Positions 39,712-47,450 of a stretch of 47,450 nt of DNA are shown here, piece by piece. The position numbers and the translations under genes are program-made. Source of the stretch: Sporichthya brevicatena (lineage in GTDB: Bacteria > Actinomycetota > Actinomycetes > Sporichthyales > Sporichthyaceae); contig NZ_BAAAHE010000008.1 in assembly GCF_039525035.1 (NCBI RefSeq), positions 1 to 47,450 of the forward strand, read 5' to 3'. Positions within the stretch are counted from its first letter, which is position 1, and the number at the start of each line of letters is the position of its first letter. The notes under the pieces are model-generated. The model had not been told where the DNA came from and did no database searches. It saw only the letters and a program-made list of their open reading frames with translations.

Positions 39712-41015
39712 CGTTCCCACCCCGGCCTCGTCCGCGGGACTGGGCCCCGCTCGCTGCGACGGATCCGCTGCCGGGCGATCCCGTCGCCGTCGCGCAGGAG
39801 GCCAAACGGTTGCGGGACCTGGGTGCCGAGATGCGCGCTCAGATCGCGACCCTCCGGCGGATCGGCGAGGACGACACGCTGGCCGGGGAGTTCGCCGAGA
39901 AGCTCCGCAGTTCGGCGGCCGACCTCGCCGGCCGACTGGAGAAGGCGGTCGGCCGGTACGAACACGTCAGCGGTCATCTCGAGAAGTGGGCGCCCGAGCT
40001 GACCGGGTATCAGGCCGAAACCTTGGCGGCGTTGGACAAGGCCAAGGCCGCCGAGGAGATCCGTGGTGCTGCCGTCACGACGGGGCCGGACGTCCCGGCG
40101 GTGCAGTGCGCGGTCGACGACGCCGAGTGCATGCTGCGCCAAGCACGTGATCAGTTGGCCACGGTCGTGGAGACCGCCCAGCGGCGCGGCCGCGAGATCG
40201 CCGACCTCATCGACGACGCCACCGACGACGACGTCAAGGACGGCCGCTGGGACAGGTTCAAGGACCTCGTCGCGCGCAACGCCGGCTGGCTCAAAGGAGT
40301 GAGTGACGCGCTGAGTCTGGTGGCGACCGCGGTCGCCGTCTCAGCGATCGTGGTCGCGGTGTTGGCCGGATCCGCGGTGCCGGGCGTCAACGTCGTCATC
40401 TGGCTGACCGCGGGAGCGGCTCTGGGGCACGGTCTGCTGGCGGTCGAGGGGTCGGGGTCGTGGACGAGCTTCGGGCTCGATGCGTTCGCCCTGGCGACGT
40501 TCGGGCTCGGGCGATGGGCTGCCGGCGGAGTTCGACTGGCTGACGCGAACACGCGATTGGCGGCCGCCGCGGCCGCCCGGACCGGCGCGAGACGGGCCGT
40601 TCTTGAGGCCACTCAGATTCGTCGCCTTCGTGCGGCCCGGGTCCTCGCGGACCCACGATCGAGCGCCGCGGGTCGGCGAGGAGCACAAGCGGTCATCGAC
40701 ACTGCCCACCGCTCCGCTGCGCGCGCAGGCGCACGAGCGGCGGCGGCGGTGCGTGCCGAGCCGCTGCCCCAGGTCCGCGGCATGGCCGCGCTGGCTGGGG
40801 GGAACGTCGACGTCGCGCGAGCGTCGCAGCGTGTACTCGCGTTCCGCTCGCAGTTCGCCACGCATGCCGGCGTACAGGCCGCGTCCAGTCAGGTCGAGGC
40901 TCTGCGGAGGGTCGGAACGATCTCGTTCAGCGCCGGCACCGTCGTCGATCTGAGTGACAAGGGGTCGACTGTGACCAGGAACTTCTTCGCACGTGAGACA
41001 GGGTCGGGCTGGTGA
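39708..41015 (+). CDS. Candidate T7SS-secreted effector, 435 aa
   Basis: Residues 1-120 look like a T7SS-signal / LXG-like helical domain (DWAPLAATDPLPGDPVAVAQEAKRLRDLG ... LEKAVGRYEHVSGHLEKWAPELTGYQAETLAALDKAK). A middle helical part carries two cysteines. Residues about 200-265 are very hydrophobic (ALSLVATAVAVSAIVVAVLAG; NVVIWLTAGAALGHGLLAV). The C-terminal 170 residues are Ala/Arg-rich with no toxin family I know. Position in the operon, directly after a WXG100 gene with a GTGA overlap, and the N-terminal signature suggest an exported polymorphic effector. The next gene overlaps its stop. Confidence 0.7.
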   Translation: MTFPPRPRPRDWAPLAATDPLPGDPVAVAQEAKRLRDLGAEMRAQIATLRRIGEDDTLAGEFAEKLRSSAADLAGRLEKAVGRYEHVSGHLEKWAPELTGYQAETLAALDKAKAAEEIRGAAVTTGPDVPAVQCAVDDAECMLRQARDQLATVVETAQRRGREIADLIDDATDDDVKDGRWDRFKDLVARNAGWLKGVSDALSLVATAVAVSAIVVAVLAGSAVPGVNVVIWLTAGAALGHGLLAVEGSGSWTSFGLDAFALATFGLGRWAAGGVRLADANTRLAAAAAARTGARRAVLEATQIRRLRAARVLADPRSSAAGRRGAQAVIDTAHRSAARAGARAAAAVRAEPLPQVRGMAALAGGNVDVARASQRVLAFRSQFATHAGVQAASSQVEALRRVGTISFSAGTVVDLSDKGSTVTRNFFARETGSGW

Positions 41016-41446
41016 GACGGATCCTGCAGTGGAGAGTGGAGGTGTCGGAGCGGATCGATCCGGTGGCGGTCAGCCGCGGGCCGTCTCGCGACGACGTACT
41101 CGTGCGGGAGACGACGGTGCTCGCGATGGGCGCAGTGCTCCTCATCTCGGTGAACGTGCCGCTGCTCGTCGCAGTCGTGGATCTGGTCGTCGACGTCCGA
41201 CCGCCGGGTGAGCTCTTCGGTCTTCCTGGTCCGGCGGCCCTGGTGGCCCTCGTTCGATGTCGGACGCCGGTCCGTCGAGACTGGACGCTGAGCCGGCTGA
41301 TCGCCATCGGTGCCGGCGTTGCGTTGTTCTTCAGCGCGACTGTCCTGCCGGTCGCCGGTGATGCCGTGAGCCGTGGCTACTGGGCCGCGTGCCTGGTCAG
41401 TTCCTTGCTGACGATCGGACTGTTCTTCCGTTGGCGGACTCGGTGA
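41012..41446 (+). CDS. Small four-helix membrane protein, possible immunity or secretion partner
   Basis: A 144-aa protein with a charged N-terminus (1-35) and four hydrophobic segments: about 36-58 (VLAMGAVLLISVNVPLLVAVV), 66-82, 94-112 (LIAIGAGVALFFSATVLPVAG) and 120-138 (YWAACLVSSLLTIGLFF). GTG 41012 overlaps the effector stop and its own TGA overlaps the next GTG. Tight coupling to a candidate effector makes an immunity role plausible; it could equally be a membrane component of the secretion machine. No family recognised. Confidence 0.6.
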   Translation: MRRILQWRVEVSERIDPVAVSRGPSRDDVLVRETTVLAMGAVLLISVNVPLLVAVVDLVVDVRPPGELFGLPGPAALVALVRCRTPVRRDWTLSRLIAIGAGVALFFSATVLPVAGDAVSRGYWAACLVSSLLTIGLFFRWRTR

Positions 41447-42087
41447 CGGGGACGGAGGAGGTCCGGTTGTACGCGAACGTGGCGTACGACCCCAGGATCT
41501 GGCTGGAGATCCCGACGTACTTCGGGCCGGAGACGTGGGCGAGCCCTCAGGAATGGGCGGCTGAAGTCGCACCGGAGTTCTGGGACGGACGGGTGCCGGA
41601 TCGACAGGGCATCCCGCGGCTCGAGGCGATCTTCACTCACTACGCGCGCGAATGCGGTGGCACCGATCCCGATCTGCCGTTCGAGGTTGTCGCCTACCTC
41701 CATGTCCCTGACCCCAGCCAGTTCCCCATGCTCGTCCAGGTCTGGATCGACACCACACCGGGTCTGACGGTCGAGCAAGCAGTCCAGGCGAAGGACCCGA
41801 CGACGGTCGAGCCGCCGCTGGTGACCCCGTTCAGCAGCGAGCATCTCGGCGCCGGACTGCGCGCGCTTCTCTACTGCACGTTCGTTCCGGACCCCGGCAT
41901 CGAGTCCGACGGCCTCACCGCCTCCGTGCGCTACGCCTTCAGCATCCCCGAGCAGGAGGCGGTCCTCACGGTCGTCACCGTCGAGCCGGACCTCGGCCGG
42001 CTCATGCAGTCGATGGACGATCTCGACGAGTTCGTCCGACAGGTGCGCTGGGGCTTCGAGCCCGAGTGCCTCGCTCGCGTCCCCTGA
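41443..42087 (+). CDS. T7SS-locus protein of unknown function (A)
   Basis: A 214-aa soluble protein with alternating beta strands and a helical C-terminus. It starts VTGTEEVRLYANVAYDPRIWLEIPTYFGPETW and ends with AVLTVVTVEPDLGRLMQSMDDLDEFVRQVRWGFE. The last 40 residues resemble the end of the protein encoded at 42113, suggesting two members of one family. Short beta-rich proteins with an N-terminal LP-type strand and a C-terminal helix recall Mog1/LpqN folds, a weak inference. GTG 41443 overlaps the previous stop. It could act as a chaperone or immunity factor. Confidence 0.6.
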   Translation: MTGTEEVRLYANVAYDPRIWLEIPTYFGPETWASPQEWAAEVAPEFWDGRVPDRQGIPRLEAIFTHYARECGGTDPDLPFEVVAYLHVPDPSQFPMLVQVWIDTTPGLTVEQAVQAKDPTTVEPPLVTPFSSEHLGAGLRALLYCTFVPDPGIESDGLTASVRYAFSIPEQEAVLTVVTVEPDLGRLMQSMDDLDEFVRQVRWGFEPECLARVP

Positions 42088-42112
42088 CCTGGCTGATGAC
42101 GGGAGTGTCGCG

Positions 42113-42742
42113 GTGAATCGGCCGATCCCGCCGGGGCTTACGGGGCGTCAGATCGCCGGATACTCACTCGTGCTGCCTCCGGGGTGGGCGCGTCTGCCCT
42201 TGCGCTCGGGAACCGACGACGCGATCCAGAGAGTCCTCGACGAATCGTTCCGTGGGCACGCTCGGGACGAGGCGGCCCCGGCTCGCCGGGAACTCCAGCA
42301 ACGCCTGCGGGAGATGGCGGACGCGGCGCGGGAACGCAGCGGCCTGGACCTGTACCTCCCCACGGGACCGGTGCACGGGGTTGTTGTCGCGGCCTCCTTC
42401 ATCGTCAGTCAGGTGGCCTTCGACACCGTGTCGGACACGCCTGACCCAGAGCACGTGGTGTCGCTGTTGGTGGCGGACGCGCGCGCGTCCGCGGCGGTGA
42501 CCGTCGACGGCGCGGCCGGTGCCCGGTCCGTGACGATCGAGCCGCCGCAGGCCGAAGCGCTCGACTTCGGCGCGCGCCGCGTGGACTATGTGCTTCCGGT
42601 CCCCGGCGACGCGAGCCAGTGGATCGTGGTCACCTTCTCCACCGTGGGGCAGGGTGATCCGGCCGATGAGCTTGCTGATCTGCTGGTCGAACTGTTCGAT
42701 GCGATCATGAGCACGTTCCGTTGGACCACGTCGTCGAGCTGA
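42113..42742 (+). CDS. T7SS-locus protein of unknown function (B)
   Basis: A 209-aa soluble protein beginning GRQIAGYSLVLPPGWARLPLRSG, then a helix-rich part and beta strands, ending DASQWIVVTFSTVGQGDPADELADLLVELFDAIMSTFRW. LPPGW plus a final helix ending FRW is reminiscent of Mog1/PsbP/LpqN-like folds, which occur near secretion genes in actinobacteria, though I cannot confirm this. It resembles the preceding gene's product at the C-terminus. GTG 42113 begins 25 bases after the previous stop; the second WXG100 gene follows after 31 bases. Confidence 0.6.
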   Translation: MNRPIPPGLTGRQIAGYSLVLPPGWARLPLRSGTDDAIQRVLDESFRGHARDEAAPARRELQQRLREMADAARERSGLDLYLPTGPVHGVVVAASFIVSQVAFDTVSDTPDPEHVVSLLVADARASAAVTVDGAAGARSVTIEPPQAEALDFGARRVDYVLPVPGDASQWIVVTFSTVGQGDPADELADLLVELFDAIMSTFRWTTSSS

Positions 42743-42773
42743 CGCGCAGCCGCATCCGGAAAGAGGCGAGCCC

Positions 42774-43073
42774 ATGCCGAACGTGAATGTCACCTACGAG
42801 GAGATGCGGTCCGCCGCGAGCCGGTTGAACGCGGGACGCGAGGAGATCACGCAGAAGCTCAACGAGCTTCAGAAGCTGGTGAACTCACTCGTCAACGGCG
42901 GCTACGTCACGGACACCTCGAGCAAGCAGTTCGAGGCGTCGTTCCACGAGTTCTCCACCGGGGCCGCGAAGACGATCAGCGGGCTCGAGGACATGGGCCG
43001 CTACCTCACCACGGCGGCGGACACGTTCCAGCGTGCGGATCAGGACCTGTCCTCGGCCCTGAACCGGCAGTAG
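42774..43073 (+). CDS. WXG100-family protein (second), with NGG in place of WXG
   Basis: A 99-aa helical hairpin of ideal WXG100 length: helix one VTYEEMRSAASRLNAGREEITQKLNELQKLVNSLV, turn, helix two SKQFEASFHEFSTGAAKTISGLEDMGRYLTTAADTFQRADQDL. The turn motif reads N41-G42-G43 rather than WXG. F85-Q-R-A-D89 fits the FxxxD export signal. GAGG lies about 9 bases before ATG 42774. It is the last gene of the operon and the best-matching ESAT-6-like protein in the locus, a probable secreted component and partner of the EssC-like motor. Confidence 0.9.
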   Translation: MPNVNVTYEEMRSAASRLNAGREEITQKLNELQKLVNSLVNGGYVTDTSSKQFEASFHEFSTGAAKTISGLEDMGRYLTTAADTFQRADQDLSSALNRQ

Positions 43074-43089
43074 ACCCACCCGGGCTCGA

Positions 43090-44625
43090 TCACGTCGAGC
43101 GAGAGGGGGTCCTGGTCGGTCTCGGGGTGGCTCCCGTGGTGCGCGTCTGGTCCAGGTACTTCACCCAGGCGTCGTCGGCGAAGACGCGCTCCTGATCGGA
43201 CAACGGCTGGACACACACGATCCGGGGGTCGGGAATTTTCCGGCCGTCCGTGAGCACCGGCACGATGCTCACGCAGCGGTCCAGCGGGACGTCCGGGCCG
43301 AAGAAGAAGGCGATGCTTCGCGGGTCCGAGCTCGGCGTGGGGCCCGTGAACTCGTCGTCCCCGATGCGGCGGTCCGATCCGTTCGGCCTGACGGAGTAGA
43401 GCCGAATCTCCTTCAGACCCGCGGAGATCCGCGCCATGTGCAGGAGAACGCCGATCCGGTTCCGGTACTCGAAGACGGAGATCCGGTAGGGGACGAAGCC
43501 CTGGTCGACGAGCGCTCCGCTCGCTTCGGCGGTGGTCCCCCGGGGCTTGGGGCGGCGCGGCTTCCTCGGCTCCGGCGTCGCGATGGGTTTCGCGGTCGCG
43601 GTGGGGGTGGCGACCGGCGAGGTGCTCGGCGTCAGGGTCGGCGTGGCGACCGGAGCGACCTGGGTGGCGGACCCGGCGAGTTGTGCGCGGTCCTCGTTGC
43701 CCGTGCCGTGGGTCGCGACGACTCCAGCGGCTCCCGCGAAGAACAGGACCGCGGCGGCCGCGGCCACCAGCAGGCCCCGCCGTTGCGCCGGGTCCGCGGT
43801 GGGCGGCTCCGTGAGCCCCCGGACGCGAGGGGTCGGCACGGGACCGGGGGGAGGCGTCGCGGTGAGGGCGGGCACGGCAGGGACTCGGTCCGGCGGGATG
43901 AGCGAACGGAGAACCTGGTCGACCTCGTTCAGTCCCGGGCGGTCCGCCGGATCAGGGGCGACCATGCGCGTGAGCAGAGCGGTCAGGATCGCCGGGGTGC
44001 TCGCCGGCAGGGCCGCGACGTCGGGGTCGGAGGCGCCGGCGGGCGGCGCCCCGGCGAGCGCGGTGTGCAGGACGACGCCGAGACCGAAGACGTCGGCGGC
44101 GGGGCCCGGTGCCTCCCAGCCCTGAAGCTCACGCGGCGCGGGCGTGTCGGGAGCCGGACCGAGCCCGAGCGCCGCCGCGACACCGGCGTCCGCGAGGCAC
44201 CACCGGCCGGCGTCGTCCAGCAGCACGGTGGCCGGGCGAACGTCGAGATGGAGGACGCCGTGGCTGTGCAGGTGGGCCAGCGCTGCCGCGACCCGGAGCG
44301 TGCCGGCCAGGGCATCGGCCTGCGGAACCGGGGCCGCCAGCACACCCCCGGCGCAGTACTGCTGCTCCAGGCACAGCCCGGCCTCGGGATCGATCCAGGC
44401 CCGGTGGAGGCGAACCGCGCACGGATGGTCGGCCGCCGCGGCCAGGGCCGTGAGCTCGGCTATGACATTCGGGTGATCCGGAGGCGGTGCCAGCAGCCGC
44501 AGCACGACCTCGCGCCCGGCACCGTCCCGGCACAGCAGGGCCCGGCCGGCCCGTCCCGACCCGAGCGGGCGCACCAACGAGTAACCGGTGGGGAGCGGAG
44601 TCTCCGCTGCGGCCGGATCGTCCAT
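43090..44625 (-). CDS. Membrane-anchored kinase-like protein lacking key catalytic residues
   Basis: A 511-aa protein. Residues about 14-245 have a Ser/Thr-kinase-like fold: G-loop PLGSGRAGRALL, HLHSHGVLHLDVRPATVLLDD for the catalytic loop, LADAG for DFG, and DVFGLGVVLHTAL in the C-lobe. The VAIK lysine is Arg (R43), HRD is HLD (126-128), the loop Lys is Arg, the metal-binding Asn is Thr, and DFG is DAG (146-148). It is probably a pseudokinase. One membrane helix (284-304) leads to a Pro/Thr-rich stalk and an outer domain (about 370-500) with two cysteines. EssB/YukC of Firmicute T7SSb has the same order of pseudokinase, single helix and outer domain. It is convergent with the WXG100 gene. 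ATG 44625 is chosen as the start; ribosome-site support is weak. Confidence 0.8.
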   Translation of the reverse strand: MDDPAAAETPLPTGYSLVRPLGSGRAGRALLCRDGAGREVVLRLLAPPPDHPNVIAELTALAAAADHPCAVRLHRAWIDPEAGLCLEQQYCAGGVLAAPVPQADALAGTLRVAAALAHLHSHGVLHLDVRPATVLLDDAGRWCLADAGVAAALGLGPAPDTPAPRELQGWEAPGPAADVFGLGVVLHTALAGAPPAGASDPDVAALPASTPAILTALLTRMVAPDPADRPGLNEVDQVLRSLIPPDRVPAVPALTATPPPGPVPTPRVRGLTEPPTADPAQRRGLLVAAAAAVLFFAGAAGVVATHGTGNEDRAQLAGSATQVAPVATPTLTPSTSPVATPTATAKPIATPEPRKPRRPKPRGTTAEASGALVDQGFVPYRISVFEYRNRIGVLLHMARISAGLKEIRLYSVRPNGSDRRIGDDEFTGPTPSSDPRSIAFFFGPDVPLDRCVSIVPVLTDGRKIPDPRIVCVQPLSDQERVFADDAWVKYLDQTRTTGATPRPTRTPSRST

Positions 44626-44726
44626 CACGCCCGTTCCATCTTCGTCGAGCTCAGCGCGCTCACAGTAAGGGAGTTGCGGACGTTCGCGGGCGGCGAGCCG
44701 GCATCCGCCGGCCCGCCGCCCGACGG

Positions 44727-44816
44727 CGGAGGCTCCGGGATTTGAACCCGGGATGGGCTTGAGACCCAAACCGCATTAGCAGTGCGGCGCCATAGACCGG
44801 ACTAGGCGAAGCCTCC
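44727..44816 (-). tRNA. tRNA-Ser, anticodon GCT
   Basis: Read on the minus strand: acceptor GGAGGCT/AGCCTCC, D arm CGCCTAGTCCGGTCTATGGCG, anticodon stem-loop CCGCA-CTGCTAA-TGCGG with anticodon GCT, a long variable arm (GGTTTGGGTCTCAAGCCCAT) and T arm CCCGGGTTCAAATCCCGG, with discriminator G. The long variable arm is class II, as expected for tRNA-Ser. CCA is not encoded. Confidence 0.97.
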
Positions 44817-45009
44817 CGACCGTTCCCCTGAGGAGAACGTCGCAAGGCTACCGGTCGCCAGAAGTAACCGGCAAAGGTCTGGCCTGTCCGCGCGGGCTGG
44901 CGTCATTGATCAAGGTCGGCGTGGAAGGATGAGGATCTTCCCCGAGGTCGTGTCCAGGGCCCCGGTGGATGTCCCGTGGGGACACGCGCGGACGCGGAGG
45001 TGGCATTTC

Positions 45010-47424
45010 GTGGCAGGCCGGCCGAGTCGGAACACCGCTCTGCTCGCAACGATTCTGGACCACCTTCCCGATGCGCTGCTCCTGATCGATCCGGCGGGCG
45101 CGGTGGTCAACGCGAACGCCCGGGCGCTGGAGGTCTTCAAGGCGCCGGGGGCGACGCGTCCGCTGATCGGGCGCCTCGTGGTGGACGTCCTCCCCAACTT
45201 CGGCCCCGCCGCGGAGCGCGCCGGGAAGAGCCGGCACGCCGCGCCGGCCGGAGCCCGCGACACGCAGCGGATGACCGCCCGCGCCCTGGACGGCACCACC
45301 TTCCCGGTGGACGTCTTCCGCGCCCTGGTTCCGTGGGCCGGCTCGCCCGACCACCTGCTCCTGGTTCTCCACGAGGCGACGAGCGCGCCGCTGGAGTCCG
45401 AGCTCGTCCGCACCAGCCAGCAGGCCCAGGCGATCCTCCGCGCGACCGAGGAGGCGATCTGCGGCGTCGACCTCAAGGGCAAGGTCGTCCTCGCCAACCC
45501 CGCCGCCGGGCGGCTGCTCGCCACCCGCCTCGGCGACGTCGCCGGCAAGGAGCTCCCCACCCTCGCCTGGCACACCAAGCTCGACGGGACGCCGTACCCG
45601 GCCGAGGAGACCCCCATCGGCCAGGTGCTCAGCACCGGCAAGCGGATCTCCCGCCGGCGCGAAGTCTTCTGGCGCTCGGACGGTGGACCCGTCCCCGTCG
45701 AGGTCTCCGCGGTCCCGATCAAGGACGGCGAGACGACCGTCGGCGCCGTCGCGGCGATCACCGACGTCACCCGCTCCGTCGAGGAGGAGCGCCGCCGCAA
45801 CCGGCTGCTCGCGATCCTCGACGACGAGATCCTCACGGCCCTGACCACCCTCGCCGAGTCCGACCTCACCGACCCCAAGGCGGTCGCGGGCGAACTCGAG
45901 CGAATCCGGCAGATCGCCGCGGACGCCGTGGACTACGAGAACCTGATGGCGAATCAGGTCACCGTGGCCACCAAGGCCGGCGACGTCGCCCGAGTGCTCG
46001 AGACTGCCGTCGCGTCGGTGTCCGCCCTCGCCGCCGAGCGCCAGGTCACCGTCAACCTCGCCACCGAGGCCGCGGCCGTCGCCAGCGACCCGCACCGCCT
46101 CAGCCTCGCCCTCGGCGAGCTGCTCCGCGCCGCCGTCGAGTCCAGCGCGCCGGGTGCCTCCGTCGCGCTCACCGTCGCCACGGTGGGGGAGAAGGTCCGC
46201 ATCGGCGTCCGCGAGAGCAAGGTCGCCGACGCCTCCCAGGAGAACCCGCTGCTGCGCTGGCTCCGCCCGCACCGCGGCCGGCAGACCGGCCCCGACCCCG
46301 ACCTCGCGTTCGTCCAGGTCGTCGTCGAACGCCACGGCGGCCGCTTCCTGCTCGAGCCGTCCACGACCGGCGCGCGCGGCTACGTCGTCGAGCTGCCCTC
46401 GGTCACGGTCCCGGCCTCCCCGGCCTCCCCGGCCCCCGCCGAGGAACCCCCGGTCGAGGTCTCCGCGGTCGAGGTCTCCGCGGTCGAGGTCCCCGTCGTC
46501 GAGGCCCTCGCGCTGGAGACGCCCGCGGACATCCCCGCCCCCAGCGCGGAGATCCTCCAGCTCCGGACCCAGGCCAACGGCCCCGCCCGCGAGGCCGGAC
46601 CGGTCGGCTCCGTCATTCCGATGCCGACGCGCTCGCTGCGCTCGGTCAGCGCGGCCGCGGAGACCCCGGCCGACGCCGAGCCCGAGCCCCCGGCCGCCCC
46701 GCTCTCCGAGGACCCGGCCGTGCTCGTCTGGCCGGACGCCGCCTCCGGTCTCTCCGGTGCCCTGTCCGAGCGCGGCGCCCCCGCCGCCGGCGTCTCCCGC
46801 GTCGCGCAGGTCGGCGAGCTGAACAACCCGGGCGCGAGCGTGCTCCTGGTCGACCCGCTCGCGGGCCCGGTCAGCCGCAAGACCCTCGGTGAGCTCCGTG
46901 CCGCCGCGGGCCGCGCCTCGTTGCCGCTCGTCGTCGTCGCCGGTCTGACCGAGGCCGCGCTCGAGGACTCCGGCGTCGTGCTCGAACCGCCGTCCCTGCT
47001 CAGCGCCCTGCGCGCCCCGGGCCGCTCCGGCGCCGCGCGCGTCCTCGTCGTCGAGCAGGACCCGGCCCTCGCCACCGCCCTCGGCGCGGGCCTGCTGAAG
47101 AAGGGCATGCAGGCCGTCTACGCGAAGAACTCCGACGAGGCCGCCATGCGCGCCGCCGTCGGCCCGCCGGAGATGGTGCTGCTCGGTCTCGACACCGAGG
47201 CCGAGGGCAACCCGGGCATCCTCGACTGGCTCGTCGGCACGAACCTGCTCGTCGGCACCCCGGTGCTCGTCTACACCCTCGACGGGATGCCCCCGGGTTA
47301 CGTCTCCCGCCTCGAGCGCGGGGCCTCCCTCGTCGGGATCGGCGCCCGCGGCGAGACCGACCGGACCGACGGTCGTCTCGCGGACCTGCTCGTCCACATC
47401 GGGAGCCTCGCGCCCCGTCGCTGA
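45010..47424 (+). CDS. PAS-domain protein with degenerate histidine-kinase and receiver-like domains
   Basis: An 804-aa cytoplasmic protein. A first PAS domain (about 12-125; ILDHLPDALLLIDPAGAVVNANARAL) and a second (about 140-260; ILRATEEAICGVDLKGKVVLANPAAG ... VGAVAAITDVTRSVEEERRR) lead to a dimerisation-like helix without an evident phospho-His. A GHKL-like domain (about 355-465) lacks clear N and G1/G2 boxes. A long Pro/Ala/Glu-rich linker follows, with tandem SAVEV-type repeats, then a receiver-like domain (about 675-785, RVLVVEQDPALATALG ... MVLLGLDTE). It looks like a sensory scaffold or unusual kinase. GTG 45010 has GGAGG 9 bases upstream; an earlier ATG at 44929 has its site directly against the codon. 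Ends 26 bases before the window edge. Confidence 0.75.
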   Translation: MAGRPSRNTALLATILDHLPDALLLIDPAGAVVNANARALEVFKAPGATRPLIGRLVVDVLPNFGPAAERAGKSRHAAPAGARDTQRMTARALDGTTFPVDVFRALVPWAGSPDHLLLVLHEATSAPLESELVRTSQQAQAILRATEEAICGVDLKGKVVLANPAAGRLLATRLGDVAGKELPTLAWHTKLDGTPYPAEETPIGQVLSTGKRISRRREVFWRSDGGPVPVEVSAVPIKDGETTVGAVAAITDVTRSVEEERRRNRLLAILDDEILTALTTLAESDLTDPKAVAGELERIRQIAADAVDYENLMANQVTVATKAGDVARVLETAVASVSALAAERQVTVNLATEAAAVASDPHRLSLALGELLRAAVESSAPGASVALTVATVGEKVRIGVRESKVADASQENPLLRWLRPHRGRQTGPDPDLAFVQVVVERHGGRFLLEPSTTGARGYVVELPSVTVPASPASPAPAEEPPVEVSAVEVSAVEVPVVEALALETPADIPAPSAEILQLRTQANGPAREAGPVGSVIPMPTRSLRSVSAAAETPADAEPEPPAAPLSEDPAVLVWPDAASGLSGALSERGAPAAGVSRVAQVGELNNPGASVLLVDPLAGPVSRKTLGELRAAAGRASLPLVVVAGLTEAALEDSGVVLEPPSLLSALRAPGRSGAARVLVVEQDPALATALGAGLLKKGMQAVYAKNSDEAAMRAAVGPPEMVLLGLDTEAEGNPGILDWLVGTNLLVGTPVLVYTLDGMPPGYVSRLERGASLVGIGARGETDRTDGRLADLLVHIGSLAPRR

Positions 47425-47450
47425 CGGCAACGTCCGACGAAGTGGCCGCT

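Noticed and set aside
43090-44625. Active Ser/Thr protein kinase (PknB-like)
   Set aside because: The VAIK lysine, HRD arginine, loop lysine, metal-binding Asn and DFG phenylalanine are all replaced.
44848-47430. 860-codon minus-strand frame opposite the PAS protein
   Set aside because: Gly/Arg/Asp/Leu shadow translation; the plus frame has a ribosome site, PAS motifs and normal composition.
1-47450. CRISPR array, rRNA, or transposase gene
   Set aside because: No regularly spaced repeats, no rRNA signature sequences and no DDE or serine/tyrosine recombinase motifs were seen on either strand.

Overview
The window is very GC-rich DNA with dense, short-spaced genes, GTG starts, GTGA/ATGA stop-start overlaps, a WhiG/FliA-type sigma factor, an F420-type LLM oxidoreductase, a mycothiol-enzyme relative and WXG100 proteins. 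Together these point to an actinobacterium (class Actinomycetes), probably a piliated and perhaps differentiating one. No marker here fixes the genus.

Positions 1-17,700 are a type IV pilus (T4P) region. On the minus strand lie pilC and a first pilT (169-2720), an MMPL exporter with a divergent TetR regulator (2839-5938), a LysM/M15-like wall hydrolase (5961-7469), and a tightly coupled pilT2-rsiG-pilB operon (7779-11139). Divergent from the last is a plus-strand operon: pilM-pilN-pilO, a small coiled-coil protein, a 302-residue unknown protein, the prepilin peptidase, and a DUF4389 membrane protein broken by one extra G. A WhiG/FliA-family sigma gene (16974-17690) closes the region convergently. 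The gene between pilT2 and pilB encodes a protein with two copies of the c-di-GMP-binding signature of the anti-sigma factor RsiG. The locus therefore seems to carry sigma-WhiG, its c-di-GMP-armed anti-sigma and the pilus genes they probably control. Possible WhiG-type promoters lie upstream of pilM, pilT2 and the first pilT. No GGDEF or EAL gene is seen here, so c-di-GMP would come from elsewhere.

Positions 17,700-34,750 are mixed housekeeping and accessory genes. They include a 64-aa ORF behind a folded leader, citrate synthase, a secreted protein, a MocR regulator, a lipoprotein, NDH-2, an isochorismatase-like hydrolase, an LLM oxidoreductase, DUF1697, an ArsR-SRPBCC-MDMPI operon, a TRIC-like channel, an HxlR/QorB-type pair, an AbrB/RelE-type toxin-antitoxin pair, tRNA-Arg(ACG), and a zinc-ribbon/SPFH membrane pair. 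A nearly perfect 72-bp palindrome sits at 24947-25018.

Positions 34,890-44,630 are a type VII secretion (T7SS)-like locus. It has a 1456-aa FHA-containing FtsK/SpoIIIE motor (EssC/EccC-like) on the minus strand. Divergent from it is a plus-strand operon encoding a WXG100-like protein, a 435-aa candidate secreted effector, a small membrane protein, two related small proteins of unknown function, and a second WXG100 protein. A convergent gene encodes a single-pass membrane protein with a kinase-like domain lacking key catalytic residues. That layout resembles EssB/YukC of Firmicute T7SSb. No EccB, EccD, EccE or mycosin is present in the window. tRNA-Ser(GCT) and a large PAS/degenerate-histidine-kinase protein follow to the right edge.
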